This document shows, in pieces, positions 49,277 to 58,081 of a stretch of 64,000 nt of DNA. Position numbers and translations under genes: made by a program. This stretch comes from Novosphingobium sp. B1 (lineage in GTDB: Bacteria > Pseudomonadota > Alphaproteobacteria > Sphingomonadales > Sphingomonadaceae): positions 273,492 to 337,491 of the forward strand of contig NZ_FWXL01000006.1 of NCBI RefSeq assembly GCF_900176395.1, read 5' to 3'. A model generated the notes under the pieces. The model was not told the origin of the DNA. It saw only the letters and a program-made list of their open reading frames with translations, and did no database searches. Within the stretch, counting starts at the first letter, position 1; every line of letters starts with the position of its first letter.

Positions 49277-49300
49277 AAAAGCCGGGGCGACCCGGCTTTT
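49277..49300. terminator. Bidirectional terminator between convergent genes
   Basis: AAAAGCCGGG-GCGA-CCCGGCTTTT is a perfect stem with A/T flanks on both sides, between the hypothetical gene (+) and clpS (-). Confidence 0.92.
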
Positions 49301-49323
49301 CTGTCAGCGACCGGGCAGGAAGT

Positions 49324-49710
49324 TCAAGCCTTCTCAAGCGTGCACTGCAACGGATGCTGGTTCTGCCGGGCGAAGTCCATGACCTGGTTCACCTTGGTCT
49401 CGGCAATCTCATAAGGATATACGCCGCAGACCCCGACACCGCGCTGGTGGACGTGGAGCATCACCCGCGTTGCCTGCTCAAGGTCCATGTTGAAAAAGCG
49501 CTTGAGGACCATGACGACGAATTCCATCGGCGTATAATCGTCATTCAGCATCAGCACCTTGAACTGGCTGGGCTTCTTCGGCTTTGCCTTGGCCTTTGTG
49601 GCGATGCCGACAGAATCAGTGCCGCCGGGGCCACGGACGTCGTCGTCACCGTCATCGGCGCAACGCACGCTGTCCGGCCAAGCCGTTGAGGGGATGCTGG
49701 TCTTCGTCAT
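49324..49710 (-). CDS. clpS: ATP-dependent Clp protease adaptor ClpS
   Basis: 128-aa N-end rule adaptor for ClpAP. The core [31 protein letters not shown] and AETKV motifs are intact; Met in MEFVV gates the N-degron pocket. A ~45-residue acidic, disordered N-terminal extension precedes the core. The start at 49710 is chosen over 49758. clpA is not adjacent. Confidence 0.93.
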   Translation of the reverse strand: MTKTSIPSTAWPDSVRCADDGDDDVRGPGGTDSVGIATKAKAKPKKPSQFKVLMLNDDYTPMEFVVMVLKRFFNMDLEQATRVMLHVHQRGVGVCGVYPYEIAETKVNQVMDFARQNQHPLQCTLEKA

Positions 49711-49807
49711 GATCGGCAACAATATCGCATTAGACGGCCTGTCCGACAAGAGGTCCATCGGGGAAGGGCACCGCTCTTCAGGCAGAATGCGACGCTTCGA
49801 AAAGCGA

Positions 49808-49840
49808 AGCGGACCGGAAGGCTTAGCCCTCCGGTCCGCT
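49808..49840 (-). terminator. Terminator after the phasin gene
   Basis: AGCGGACCGGA and TCCGGTCCGCT form a perfect 11-bp stem; on the minus strand it is followed by TCGCTTTT, about 45 bases past the phasin stop. Confidence 0.8.
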
Positions 49841-49882
49841 GCTTTATCAAATCCCCGCTCCGATGGGGGCGGGTGACCTGGA

Positions 49883-50791
49883 TCAGGCGGCCTGCTTCAT
49901 CTTTTCGACGGCAAGGCTGACGCGAGTCGAGATCGGCTGGAAGGCTTCGTTGGCGAGCTTCAGCATAGCTTCGCTGTTCTTCGAGCTCGCAGCAACAACC
50001 GCATCGAAGTTCTTGCGCATCAGAGCGGTCTGCTTCTCGAAGAACTCCGTCGGCGACTTGACCGTGGTGAGTTCCTTGACGTCGGCCGTCATTGTTTCGA
50101 GAGCCGACTTGGTTTCCTCGACGTAGCCCTTGGTCATTTCCTGAAGGCCGCTGGCGAGAATCTTGGTCGATTCGACCATGGCTTCAACGTTGCCCTTGGC
50201 AAACGCGCCGGCGTCGCCAAGCGCGGCCTGGCTCTTTTCCATGGCGGCCTTGGCCTTTTCCTGGGCGTCCTTGAAAGCGGCGGTCATCTTGTCGGTCATT
50301 TCGGTGGTGGTAGCCATTGTAAACAGTTCCTTCCTGGGCGCCTGCGTCGAGGCGGCGCTGTTTTGCTTCACGCTTGGGGAGGCGGCGAAAGGACGCTTGA
50401 TGGCGGGCTTCACCGCTGTCGTCGGCGCAGGTGCGGCCGGCATGCGAGCCGGGGCGGACCGAACCGGACGAACTTTTTGAGCAGGCTTTACCGGCTTTGC
50501 CTTCGCCACCGCAGCCTTTGCAGCGATCGGGGCAATGGCAACCGGTGCCGGAGTCTTGGCAGGTGTAACGACCTTGCCGGGAGCCGGCTGAGCAGCCTTC
50601 TCGACCTTTGCTTTGCGCGGACGGCCTGCCTTCGGCTTGTCGATCGCGGGCGTTTCAGCCGGAACATGATCGATAGTCGGATCGGCAAGCTTCGCCGGGG
50701 CATCGGCTTGGGTCACGGCCGGCACGGCAGCCGGTGCATCTGCCACTGGGGAAGATACGTCCTGGTTGCTGTCCTTGATTTCGTCGACCAT
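49883..50791 (-). CDS. Phasin with PhaF-like basic N-terminal extension
   Basis: 302-aa PHA granule-coat protein. The C-terminal ~140 residues are a coiled-coil phasin domain ([39 protein letters not shown]). The N-terminal ~155 are Ala/Pro/Lys-rich ([12 protein letters not shown] with an AT-hook-like [21 protein letters not shown]), like the DNA-binding part of PhaF. An internal in-frame ATG at 50317 has a strong AGGAAGGAA site, so a 144-aa short phasin may also be made. It lies upstream of clpS and divergent in function from, but on the same strand as, phaC. Confidence 0.88.
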   Translation of the reverse strand: MVDEIKDSNQDVSSPVADAPAAVPAVTQADAPAKLADPTIDHVPAETPAIDKPKAGRPRKAKVEKAAQPAPGKVVTPAKTPAPVAIAPIAAKAAVAKAKPVKPAQKVRPVRSAPARMPAAPAPTTAVKPAIKRPFAASPSVKQNSAASTQAPRKELFTMATTTEMTDKMTAAFKDAQEKAKAAMEKSQAALGDAGAFAKGNVEAMVESTKILASGLQEMTKGYVEETKSALETMTADVKELTTVKSPTEFFEKQTALMRKNFDAVVAASSKNSEAMLKLANEAFQPISTRVSLAVEKMKQAA

Positions 50792-50840
50792 CACACTGAC
50801 TCCTGCATGCCTGAGCGCTTGTCGTCTTTGAACAGCGCTC

Positions 50841-50902
50841 TTGCTGCAGTGCACAAAATAGGTGGTGGGGTGCCTTTGTCAAGATTATTGTGCGGTGCAC
50901 AA
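50841..50902 (-). promoter_or_regulatory. Phasin promoter with two PhaR-like operators
   Basis: On the minus strand TTGACA (50882-50877), 16 bases, TATTTT (50860-50855). TTGTGC-ACC-GCACAA (50888-50902) lies just upstream of the -35 and TTGTGCACTGCAGCAA (50841-50856) overlaps the -10/start. TGC-rich repeats of this sort are PhaR sites at phasin promoters in other alphaproteobacteria. No phaR gene is in the window. Confidence 0.6.
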
Positions 50903-50940
50903 TGGCATTTCGCCTTCGTTCCGGATGTAATTCTCGCGGC

Positions 50941-52824
50941 TTAGCGGCTCTTCACATAACGGCCCGGCGCATCCTCAATGATCTTGTCACCCCGGCCGCC
51001 AAGCACGCGCCTCCCTTTGGCCGCGACCTCGGCTGGAGCCTGCAGGCGCAGCCACTCGATCCAATCTGGCCACCAACTTCCTTTTGTTTCAACGGCTCCG
51101 GCCACAAATTCGTCGAGGCTGCCCATCGCATCAGGATTGAGCCAGTACTGATATTTGCCGGATTCTGGCGGGTTCACGACGCCAGCGATATGGCCTGAGC
51201 CGGCAAGGACGAACTTCCACGGACCAGACAAATGGCGAGTGAGCTTCCAGACACTGCTCGCCGGCGCAATATGATCTTCGCGGCCCGCCTGGATATAGCA
51301 GGGTGTTGCAATGCGGCGCAGATCGACAGGAGTGCCATCGACAGTCAATTTGTCGGGATCGACCAGCTTGTTGTCGCGATACAGATCGCACAGGTAGCTC
51401 TGGTGCCACTTCGTGGGCAAATTGGTCGTATCGCCGTTCCAGTGCAGCAGGTCGAAAGCCGGATACTCCTCGCCCAACAGGTAGTTGTTTACGACATAAT
51501 TCCAGATCAGGTCGGTCCCGCGCAGGGCGTTGAAGGTCGCGGCCATGTAGCGTCCGTCGAGATAGCCATCGGTAGACAAGCTTTCGAGCATCTTGAGCTG
51601 GTTGTCGTCGATGAAGTTCTTAAGCTCGCCAGCATCCTCGAAATCGACCTGCGCCGTGAAGAAGGTCGCGCTCGCCACCTTTTCACCTTCGCCACGCCGG
51701 GCCAGCACAGCAAGCGTGGCTGCCAGCGTGGTCCCCGCAACGCAGTAGCCGATCGTGTGAACGCATGGCACCTTGAGACGGTCTCGCACGTGGTCGATAG
51801 CCGCGATCTGGCTGAGTATGTAATCGTCCCAGACGACATCGGCCATCGATGCATCCGCCGATTTCCACGACACGACGAAGACTGTCACGCCCTGCGCTAC
51901 TGCCCAGCGGATGAAGCTCTTCTGCGGGTTTAGATCGAGGATGTAGAACCGGTTGATCCACGGTGGGAAGATCACCAGCGGCGTCTCCAGCACATCGGCA
52001 GTGGTCGGCGAGTACTGGATCAGCTGAAACAGCGGTGTCTCGTGCACGACCTTGCCCGGGGTCAGTGCAATGTTGCGCCCCAGTTCGAAGGCATTCGGGT
52101 CGGTATGCGTGAGCTGGCCCTTGCGCAGATCCTCGAGCAGGTGTTCGACCCCCTTCACGAGGTTTTCGCCGCGCGTTTCCATCGTCTTTTCGATCACCAC
52201 AGGGTTGGTGAACGGGAAGTTCGCGGGCGAAAGCGCGTCGGTCATCACTTTCGTGGCGAAGCGAAGCTGTTCCTTGCGTTCGGGCGAGAGGCCCTGCACG
52301 TCGTCAGCCATCTGTTGCAGCTTTTCAGCTAGGAACAGATACGTCTGGTGGATCAAGGCAAAAGCGGGCTGTTCATGCCAGCGCTTGTCCTTGAAGCGGC
52401 GATCTTGCCGGGGCAGGGCAGGCGTCGCCTGGGGCACGGGCTGCGCCGAAGGCGAGAACTGGCCCATGATCGACGACCACAGCGCGACGCCTTCGCTCCA
52501 CATCTTGGCCTGTGTCTCGGCATGGGCGATCGGCAGTTGTCCGGCCATGGCCATGAAAGTCTGGGTCCATTTGCCGATGTCGCCAAGGCGGTTCATCATG
52601 GGCTCGACGTGGCCGGCCTGCTCGGCGCTGAAGTCGAGCCACATCTTCTGCAACTTGGCCGCGGACATGGCCCAGTGCTGCAGTTCGGATGGATCGGCCG
52701 GGATCATCTCGACACCGGGAACCATGGGGGCAAAAAGCGCGCGCATTGCCTCGCCCTGCTGACGGACAAGATCCTCGAACACGACCGAATCGCCCGCAGC
52801 GTCACCCACTGTCCTGTTCTTCAT
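50941..52824 (-). CDS. phaC: Poly(3-hydroxyalkanoate) synthase, class I
   Basis: 627-aa PHA polymerase. The lipase-like box GYCVAGT holds catalytic Cys361; Asp and His partners lie in AGREDHIAPASSV and GSGHIAGVVNPP. WINRFYILDLNPQKSFIRWA is the usual class I block. The phasin gene follows 87 bases downstream with its own promoter. Confidence 0.97.
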   Translation of the reverse strand: MKNRTVGDAAGDSVVFEDLVRQQGEAMRALFAPMVPGVEMIPADPSELQHWAMSAAKLQKMWLDFSAEQAGHVEPMMNRLGDIGKWTQTFMAMAGQLPIAHAETQAKMWSEGVALWSSIMGQFSPSAQPVPQATPALPRQDRRFKDKRWHEQPAFALIHQTYLFLAEKLQQMADDVQGLSPERKEQLRFATKVMTDALSPANFPFTNPVVIEKTMETRGENLVKGVEHLLEDLRKGQLTHTDPNAFELGRNIALTPGKVVHETPLFQLIQYSPTTADVLETPLVIFPPWINRFYILDLNPQKSFIRWAVAQGVTVFVVSWKSADASMADVVWDDYILSQIAAIDHVRDRLKVPCVHTIGYCVAGTTLAATLAVLARRGEGEKVASATFFTAQVDFEDAGELKNFIDDNQLKMLESLSTDGYLDGRYMAATFNALRGTDLIWNYVVNNYLLGEEYPAFDLLHWNGDTTNLPTKWHQSYLCDLYRDNKLVDPDKLTVDGTPVDLRRIATPCYIQAGREDHIAPASSVWKLTRHLSGPWKFVLAGSGHIAGVVNPPESGKYQYWLNPDAMGSLDEFVAGAVETKGSWWPDWIEWLRLQAPAEVAAKGRRVLGGRGDKIIEDAPGRYVKSR

Positions 52825-53019
52825 TTCCCGTTCCCTGCCGTTACGTCATGGCCTTGTTGGCCCGGACTATACACGCCGCGGGACAGCTTGTTAGCCCGCA
52901 GTTGCATCGTTGCGATGCCAACGCATCCGGGTTGACAGCAAGGTTTCCACAGTCGGTCAATTGGCGTAAGGGCTAGCGCTGCGGCGCTCCTGCCGCGTCT
53001 TTTCGACGAGTATTCAACC

Positions 53020-54219
53020 GTGGACGAAGAATTCTACCGCATGAAGCGCCTGCCGCCCTACGTCATTGCCGAAGTCAACGGCATGCGGGCCGCCGCGCGC
53101 GCGGCCGGTAGGGACATCATCGACCTCGGCATGGGCAATCCCGATCTTCCGCCGCCCGACCACGTGATCGAGAAGCTGTGCGAAGTGGCGCGCAAGCCCG
53201 ATGCGCACGGCTATTCGGCCTCGTCAGGCATCCCCGGCGTGCGCAAGGCACAGGCCAATTATTACGGCCGCCGCTTCAACGTCGAACTCGATCCCGAAAC
53301 CGAAGTGGTCATGACGATGGGATCGAAGGAAGGCCTTGCCAGCCTTGCGACGGCCATCACCGCGCCCGGCGACGTAGTGCTCGCACCCAACCCGAGCTAC
53401 CCGATCCACACCTTCGGCTTCATCATTGCCGGTGCGACGATCCGCTCGGTGCCCACCACTCCGGACGAGCGCTACTGGGATTCGCTTGACCGCGCGATGA
53501 AGTATTCGGTGCCGCGCCCGTCGATCCTGATCGTCAACTATCCCTCGAATCCGACGGCGGAAACGGTAGACCTCGCCTTTTACGAGCGGCTCGTTGCCTG
53601 GGCCAAGGAGAACAAGGTCTGGATCCTGTCCGACCTTGCCTATTCCGAGCTCTACTACGACGGCAACCCGACCCGCTCGATCCTCGAGGTGCCCGGCGCG
53701 AAGGAGGTGGCGGTGGAATTCACCTCGATGTCCAAGACCTTCTCGATGGCGGGCTGGCGCGTCGGCTTTGCCGTTGGCAACGCCCGCCTGATCGCGGCCC
53801 TGAAGCGCGTGAAATCCTATCTCGATTATGGCGCGTTCACGCCGATCCAGGCAGCAACCTGCGCTGCGCTGAACGGCCCGCAGGACATCGTCGTCAAGAA
53901 CCGCGAACTTTACCAGAAGCGCCGCGACGTGATGGTTGAAGCCTTCGGACGCGCCGGGTGGGAAATACCGAGCCCCAAGGCCTCGATGTTCGCATGGGCC
54001 CCGCTGCCGCCGGCGCTGAAGCATCTTGGCAGTCTGGAGTTCTCGAAGCAGCTCCTCACCCATGCCGAAGTGGCGGTCGCTCCCGGCGTTGGCTATGGCG
54101 AGGACGGCGAAGGCTTCGTGCGTATCGCGATGGTCGAGAACGAACAGCGCCTCCGCCAGGCCGCGCGCAACATCAGACGTTATCTGCAGTCGATGGGCGT
54201 CAACGCTTCGGCTGCCTGA
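53020..54219 (+). CDS. alaC: Class I/II aminotransferase, AlaC-like
   Basis: 399-aa PLP enzyme. Schiff-base lysine in TSMSKTFSMAGWRVGF, PLP-binding NYPSNPTAE and the C-terminal arginine region (EGFVRIAMVENEQRL). Best fit is the alanine-forming AlaC/YfdZ group (glutamate-pyruvate aminotransferase). The start is GTG at 53020. A GC-rich hairpin follows. Confidence 0.9.
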   Translation: MDEEFYRMKRLPPYVIAEVNGMRAAARAAGRDIIDLGMGNPDLPPPDHVIEKLCEVARKPDAHGYSASSGIPGVRKAQANYYGRRFNVELDPETEVVMTMGSKEGLASLATAITAPGDVVLAPNPSYPIHTFGFIIAGATIRSVPTTPDERYWDSLDRAMKYSVPRPSILIVNYPSNPTAETVDLAFYERLVAWAKENKVWILSDLAYSELYYDGNPTRSILEVPGAKEVAVEFTSMSKTFSMAGWRVGFAVGNARLIAALKRVKSYLDYGAFTPIQAATCAALNGPQDIVVKNRELYQKRRDVMVEAFGRAGWEIPSPKASMFAWAPLPPALKHLGSLEFSKQLLTHAEVAVAPGVGYGEDGEGFVRIAMVENEQRLRQAARNIRRYLQSMGVNASAA

Positions 54220-54243
54220 CGCTGCACCAACAAGTTTGAACGA

Positions 54244-54273
54244 CGGCCCTCTCCGCCCGCGCGGGGAGGGCCG
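54244..54273 (+). terminator. GC-rich hairpin after alaC
   Basis: CGGCCCTC and GAGGGCCG pair with additional inner GC pairs, 24 bases past the stop. There is no good T-run, so termination strength is unsure. Confidence 0.55.
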
Positions 54274-54367
54274 TTGCCGTTTGCGCGATCCGTCAAATGA
54301 GGAAGCTGGACCGGAGCCGACCGCTCGGGCAATTTGCTTTCCGATAATCAGACAACGGATGCCCGCA

Positions 54368-55165
54368 ATGAACTTCCAAGACCGCGTTACCGTCACCATC
54401 GAGGATCACGTCGCCCACGTCCTGCTTGATCGCGCCGACAAGATGAATGCGCTTGACGATGCGATGTTCGAGGCGATCGTGGCCGCAGGTCACCACTTGC
54501 ATAATGAACGTGGCGTGCGCGCGGTGGTTCTCTCGGGCTCGGGCCGTTCGTTCTGTGCGGGGCTTGATCTGTCGAGCATGGGCAACACCGGGCGCTGGGA
54601 AGGGGACGGGCTTACCGCACGCACCCATGGCAACGCCAACCGCGCGCAGCAGGCCGCCATGGTCTGGCGCAAGCTGCCGATGCCGGTGGTCGCTGCGGTA
54701 CACGGCGTATGCTTTGGCGGCGGGCTGCAGGTCGCGAGCGGCGCCGACATCCGCTTCATTGCGCCCGATGCCCGGCTGGCGGTGATGGAAGTGAAGTGGG
54801 GCCTTGTTCCGGACATGGCCGGTTATGCCCTGTGGCGCGGCAACGTGCGCGACGATGTGCTGCGCGAGTTGACCTATACCCACCGCGAGTTCAGCGGCGA
54901 GGAAGCGGTTCAGTTTGGCTTTGCCACGCACCTGAGCGCTGATCCGCTGGATGATGCGATGGCGCTCGCCCGGACGATCGCCTCGAAAAGCCCGACTGCC
55001 GTGCGCGGCGCAAAGGCGCTTTCGAACCGCACGCCAGATATGAACGTCGACGAGGTGCTGATGGCCGAATCGGTTGCCCAGCATGAGCTGATGTATTCGA
55101 GGAACCAGCAGGAAGCCGTGCGGGCCGGAATGGAAAAGCGTGCTGGAGAATTTGTCGATCCGTAA
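54368..55165 (+). CDS. Enoyl-CoA hydratase/isomerase family protein
   Basis: 265-aa crotonase. The oxyanion-hole loops are RSFCAGLDLSSM and VCFGGGLQVASGADIRF. The first acidic residue of the hydratase pair appears replaced near MEVKWGLVPDM (Glu kept, glycine-rich context), which suits isomerase or hydratase activity. The ATG at 54359 is an alternative start. Role in beta-oxidation is likely but the substrate is unknown. Confidence 0.88.
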   Translation: MNFQDRVTVTIEDHVAHVLLDRADKMNALDDAMFEAIVAAGHHLHNERGVRAVVLSGSGRSFCAGLDLSSMGNTGRWEGDGLTARTHGNANRAQQAAMVWRKLPMPVVAAVHGVCFGGGLQVASGADIRFIAPDARLAVMEVKWGLVPDMAGYALWRGNVRDDVLRELTYTHREFSGEEAVQFGFATHLSADPLDDAMALARTIASKSPTAVRGAKALSNRTPDMNVDEVLMAESVAQHELMYSRNQQEAVRAGMEKRAGEFVDP

Positions 55166-55186
55166 CAGCCTGCTAGACCATCTGCG

Positions 55187-56575
55187 ATGAAGGCCATTCA
55201 CGATCCCTCCGGTGCGCTTGCCTCTGGCCTTGCCGCCATTCGCCAGCAGTATCAGGTGCCCGAGGGTTTCCCTCCCGAAGTCCTCGCCGCAGCCGAGCAC
55301 GCCGCCGCGAGGAAGCCGGGCCCAGAGCATGAAGATCGCACCGACGAACCGTTCGTCACGCTCGATCCCGCGACATCGACGGACCTCGATCAAGCCTTCC
55401 ACATCCAGCCTTCGGGCAGGGATCTCATCCTGCACTATGCCATCGCCGACGTCGCCTGGTTCGTGGAGGATGGCGACCCTGTAGACGCCGAAGCATGGAA
55501 GCGCGGTGAGACGCTTTATCTGCCCGATGGCAAGGCCGGGCTCTATCCGCCAGCGCTGGCCGAACATGCCGCCAGCCTCTTGCCTGACGGCCCGCGCCCA
55601 GCCGTTGTCTTCTCCGTGCGTCTTGGCCCGGATGGAGAGGCGCGTCTGGACGCCGCGCGCCGGGCCCTGATCCGCAGCCGCGCCAAACTAGCTTACGACA
55701 GCGTGCGGCCCGAGCAGTTGCCTGCCGATTTCGCTCGCTTTGCCGAGCGCATGAACGTTGCCGAGGCTGCCCGCGGTGCCGCGCGCGTCGACCCTCCGGA
55801 GCAGGAAGTCGAAGCTCTCGGCGACGGACGTTATGCCTTGTCATTCCGCCCGCTGCTGCCCTCGGAACGCGCCAACGCGACACTTTCGCTCGCCGCGAAT
55901 CTCGCCATCGCCAAGGCCTTGCACGAGGCGGGCACAGGTCTTTTCCGGGTCATGGCAGGCCCGACCGCCGCGGCCATGACCCGCCTGCGCAGCACCGCCG
56001 CCGGCCTCGGTCTCGATTGGCCGGAGAGTACCGAACTCAAGACGCTTGAACGCTCGCTCGACCAGGGCAATCCCGCGCACGCGGCATTCATGCTGGCGCT
56101 GCGCCGGGCGGGCGGGGGCGCTGGCTATGCCCCGTGGATTGCCGGCGTCACGCCCTGGCACGAAGCGATCTCGGCGACCTATGCCCACGCTACCGCCCCC
56201 TTGCGCCGCTTGGCTGACCGCTATGTGATTCGCGCGACGCTGGCCGTTGCCAACGGCAAGCCCGTCGCGCCGGAAGTCGACGCCGCGTTCCAGCGCCTGC
56301 CCGCCGTCATGGCCAAGGCCGATGCCTTGTCCGGCCAGATCGAGCGCGCCGTGATCGACCTTGCCGAAACTGTCATGCTCCATGGTCGGGAAGGCGAAAC
56401 GTTTCGCGCCTGCGTGACCGATGCCGATGGCGATTCGGCGCGCGTGCAATTGATCGATCTGCCGATCGTTGCCCGCGCCCGCATTGCAGGTGCCGCCCCT
56501 GGGCAGCGCGTAAGCCTGAAGCTCACCGGAATCGACAGCAATCAGCGCCGTCTGCAGTTTGCCCCGTCGGACTGA
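55187..56575 (+). CDS. RNB-domain ribonuclease (RNase II/R-like)
   Basis: 462-aa protein that is almost entirely an RNB domain. Catalytic block TLDPATSTDLDQAF matches three of the four RNase II aspartates; the fourth position is Gln. C-terminal ATYAHATAPLRRLADRYV corresponds to the conserved S-APLRR loop. No cold-shock or clear S1 domain, so it is shorter than RNase R. This short DLDQ type is seen in other bacteria; its RNA targets are unknown. It starts 21 bases after the crotonase stop. Confidence 0.87.
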   Translation: MKAIHDPSGALASGLAAIRQQYQVPEGFPPEVLAAAEHAAARKPGPEHEDRTDEPFVTLDPATSTDLDQAFHIQPSGRDLILHYAIADVAWFVEDGDPVDAEAWKRGETLYLPDGKAGLYPPALAEHAASLLPDGPRPAVVFSVRLGPDGEARLDAARRALIRSRAKLAYDSVRPEQLPADFARFAERMNVAEAARGAARVDPPEQEVEALGDGRYALSFRPLLPSERANATLSLAANLAIAKALHEAGTGLFRVMAGPTAAAMTRLRSTAAGLGLDWPESTELKTLERSLDQGNPAHAAFMLALRRAGGGAGYAPWIAGVTPWHEAISATYAHATAPLRRLADRYVIRATLAVANGKPVAPEVDAAFQRLPAVMAKADALSGQIERAVIDLAETVMLHGREGETFRACVTDADGDSARVQLIDLPIVARARIAGAAPGQRVSLKLTGIDSNQRRLQFAPSD

Positions 56576-56650
56576 TGTCTGCGCAAGAACCGCTTGCGGC
56601 AGCGCGATCTTCCGGCTAACCGCGCCGAACCACGCAGTTCCTGCGATCGA

Positions 56651-56724
56651 GGCCCGATGGCGGAGTGGTTACGCACCGGATTGCAAATCCGTTTACGCCG
56701 GTTCGATTCCGGCTCGGGCCTCCA
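56651..56724 (+). tRNA. tRNA-Cys (GCA), integration site
   Basis: Complete cloverleaf: acceptor GGCCCGA / TCGGGCC, anticodon loop TTGCAAA (GCA), T-arm with GGTTCGATTCC, CCA encoded. An integrase gene ends 12 bases after it, so its 3' end is the likely attL of the element that follows. Confidence 0.96.
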
Positions 56725-56735
56725 CCGCTGTCGGA

Positions 56736-57902
56736 TTATTGGCCATTTTCAGCCCTTTGCGCTGACTTGGTGTCTAACTCCGGATTAAGGTTAGACTTTT
56801 CCCAGTCTGAAAGTTGCAGGATTGCGCCCTCGGCAAGCCGCTCTTGGTTCGCTGCTTGGGTGTAGCGCGCTACCTCATCATCCTTCGAATGCCCGCTAAC
56901 CGCTTTCATAGTAGCGTTCGGCATCTGTTGCTCAGCCATGCGGCGCATGGTCGCTTTGCGCAGACCGTGTGCCGTGCATCGAGGTAGGCCCGCCGCATTG
57001 CATTGATCGCGGAACCAATTGCCGAAGCCCTTTACGGTAAAGGGCTTGCCCCACTCGGTCAGGATGAAACAAAGCCCATCGCTTGGGGGCATTGCGTTAA
57101 TCGCCGTCAGCAGTTGAGGGGCGATTGGCAGTCGCAGAACCTTGCCGGTTTTGGTCTGCCGAATCACAAATTTGCCGCCGCGAACGTGCTGCGGGCCTAA
57201 GTGGATTGTATCAACCTTGCGCTGGTCGGTCCAAAGCATCAGCTCCATGGCAAGCCGCTGCTTGGTGCCCAGCGCCCACTTGGCGCGATACTGCGCTATG
57301 TCATCCTCAGACCAACTGTAGAAGCCAGTGGAGCGCTCTGCAGGCGCGACCTTGATCCTTTCGGACAGGTCTACCGGGTTGGACTGAATCCAATCGAGCT
57401 TGACCGCAAAGGCGAACATACGCCGCAATTCCTTGCGCAGCTTCCGAGCCGCTTCCACGCCGCCCACCTCGCGCCCTTTTTCATCGAGCGCTTTAGCCCT
57501 GGCCTTAGTGATGATGGCGTCAATGTGCTCGAAACGGATGCCTTTGACGGGCCGTGTTTCTCTGCCTTCAGCGAATCGCTCTAAGATGCGCCGGACCTTT
57601 TTTTGCGTCGTTTCCGTCGGTCCCAGGCGATCAGGATTCGCAGCATAGCGCCATATCAAGTCTGCAACGCTGCCGGGAACCATTCGAGCCGCGCGAGACT
57701 CTTCTATACCCTCGTGTACTGCGACAAGGCTGTTGAACCGCGCGTATTCCTCTCGGAATGCCTCAGTGCCCAGTGTTGCCGTAAAGTAGCGATCAGGGTA
57801 GCCCTTGCGCCGAAAGCGAAATCGTTCCTTGCCGTGCCGATCCTTAAACCGGGAAACGTATTCGGGCAGAAACCGATTAGAGCGCAACCGCTTGCGGGTC
57901 AT
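56736..57902 (-). CDS. Tyrosine recombinase (integrase)
   Basis: 388-aa phage-type integrase. The catalytic set is visible: Arg in TDQRKVDTI, Lys in QTKTGKVLRL, HGLRKA (His-x-x-Arg), GHSKDDEVARYT (His and nucleophilic Tyr). An N-terminal SAM-like arm precedes it. It is the last gene of a three-gene operon, coupled by ATGA to the small protein. It should catalyse excision/integration at tRNA-Cys. Confidence 0.95.
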   Translation of the reverse strand: MTRKRLRSNRFLPEYVSRFKDRHGKERFRFRRKGYPDRYFTATLGTEAFREEYARFNSLVAVHEGIEESRAARMVPGSVADLIWRYAANPDRLGPTETTQKKVRRILERFAEGRETRPVKGIRFEHIDAIITKARAKALDEKGREVGGVEAARKLRKELRRMFAFAVKLDWIQSNPVDLSERIKVAPAERSTGFYSWSEDDIAQYRAKWALGTKQRLAMELMLWTDQRKVDTIHLGPQHVRGGKFVIRQTKTGKVLRLPIAPQLLTAINAMPPSDGLCFILTEWGKPFTVKGFGNWFRDQCNAAGLPRCTAHGLRKATMRRMAEQQMPNATMKAVSGHSKDDEVARYTQAANQERLAEGAILQLSDWEKSNLNPELDTKSAQRAENGQ

Positions 57903-58081
57903 TGGGCAAGCTCCTCGTCCCAAGGATTGGCGCTGTCTTGTTTGCCGGTGCCATTGCCTATCATCACGATGATTGCGCCCGTTGGATCAATCTTGCAGCC
58001 GCACGGCTTAAGTCCCGCGGCTGTTGCAGCCTTGAGAGCTCTCGTGACGTCGGCCTGCTTGAATCGGGCCGAGTTTGTCAT
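57899..58081 (-). CDS. Small integrase-associated protein
   Basis: 60-aa protein (MTNSARFKQADVTRALKAATA, GLKPCGCKIDPTGAIIVMIG) often found just before island integrases. It may be a directionality factor; that is inference from position. ATGA overlaps on both sides. Confidence 0.75.
   Translation of the reverse strand: MTNSARFKQADVTRALKAATAAGLKPCGCKIDPTGAIIVMIGNGTGKQDSANPWDEELAQ

Noticed and set aside
53224..55567. Minus-strand frames of 391 and 424 codons
   Set aside because: Antisense to alaC and the crotonase gene; no domain content.
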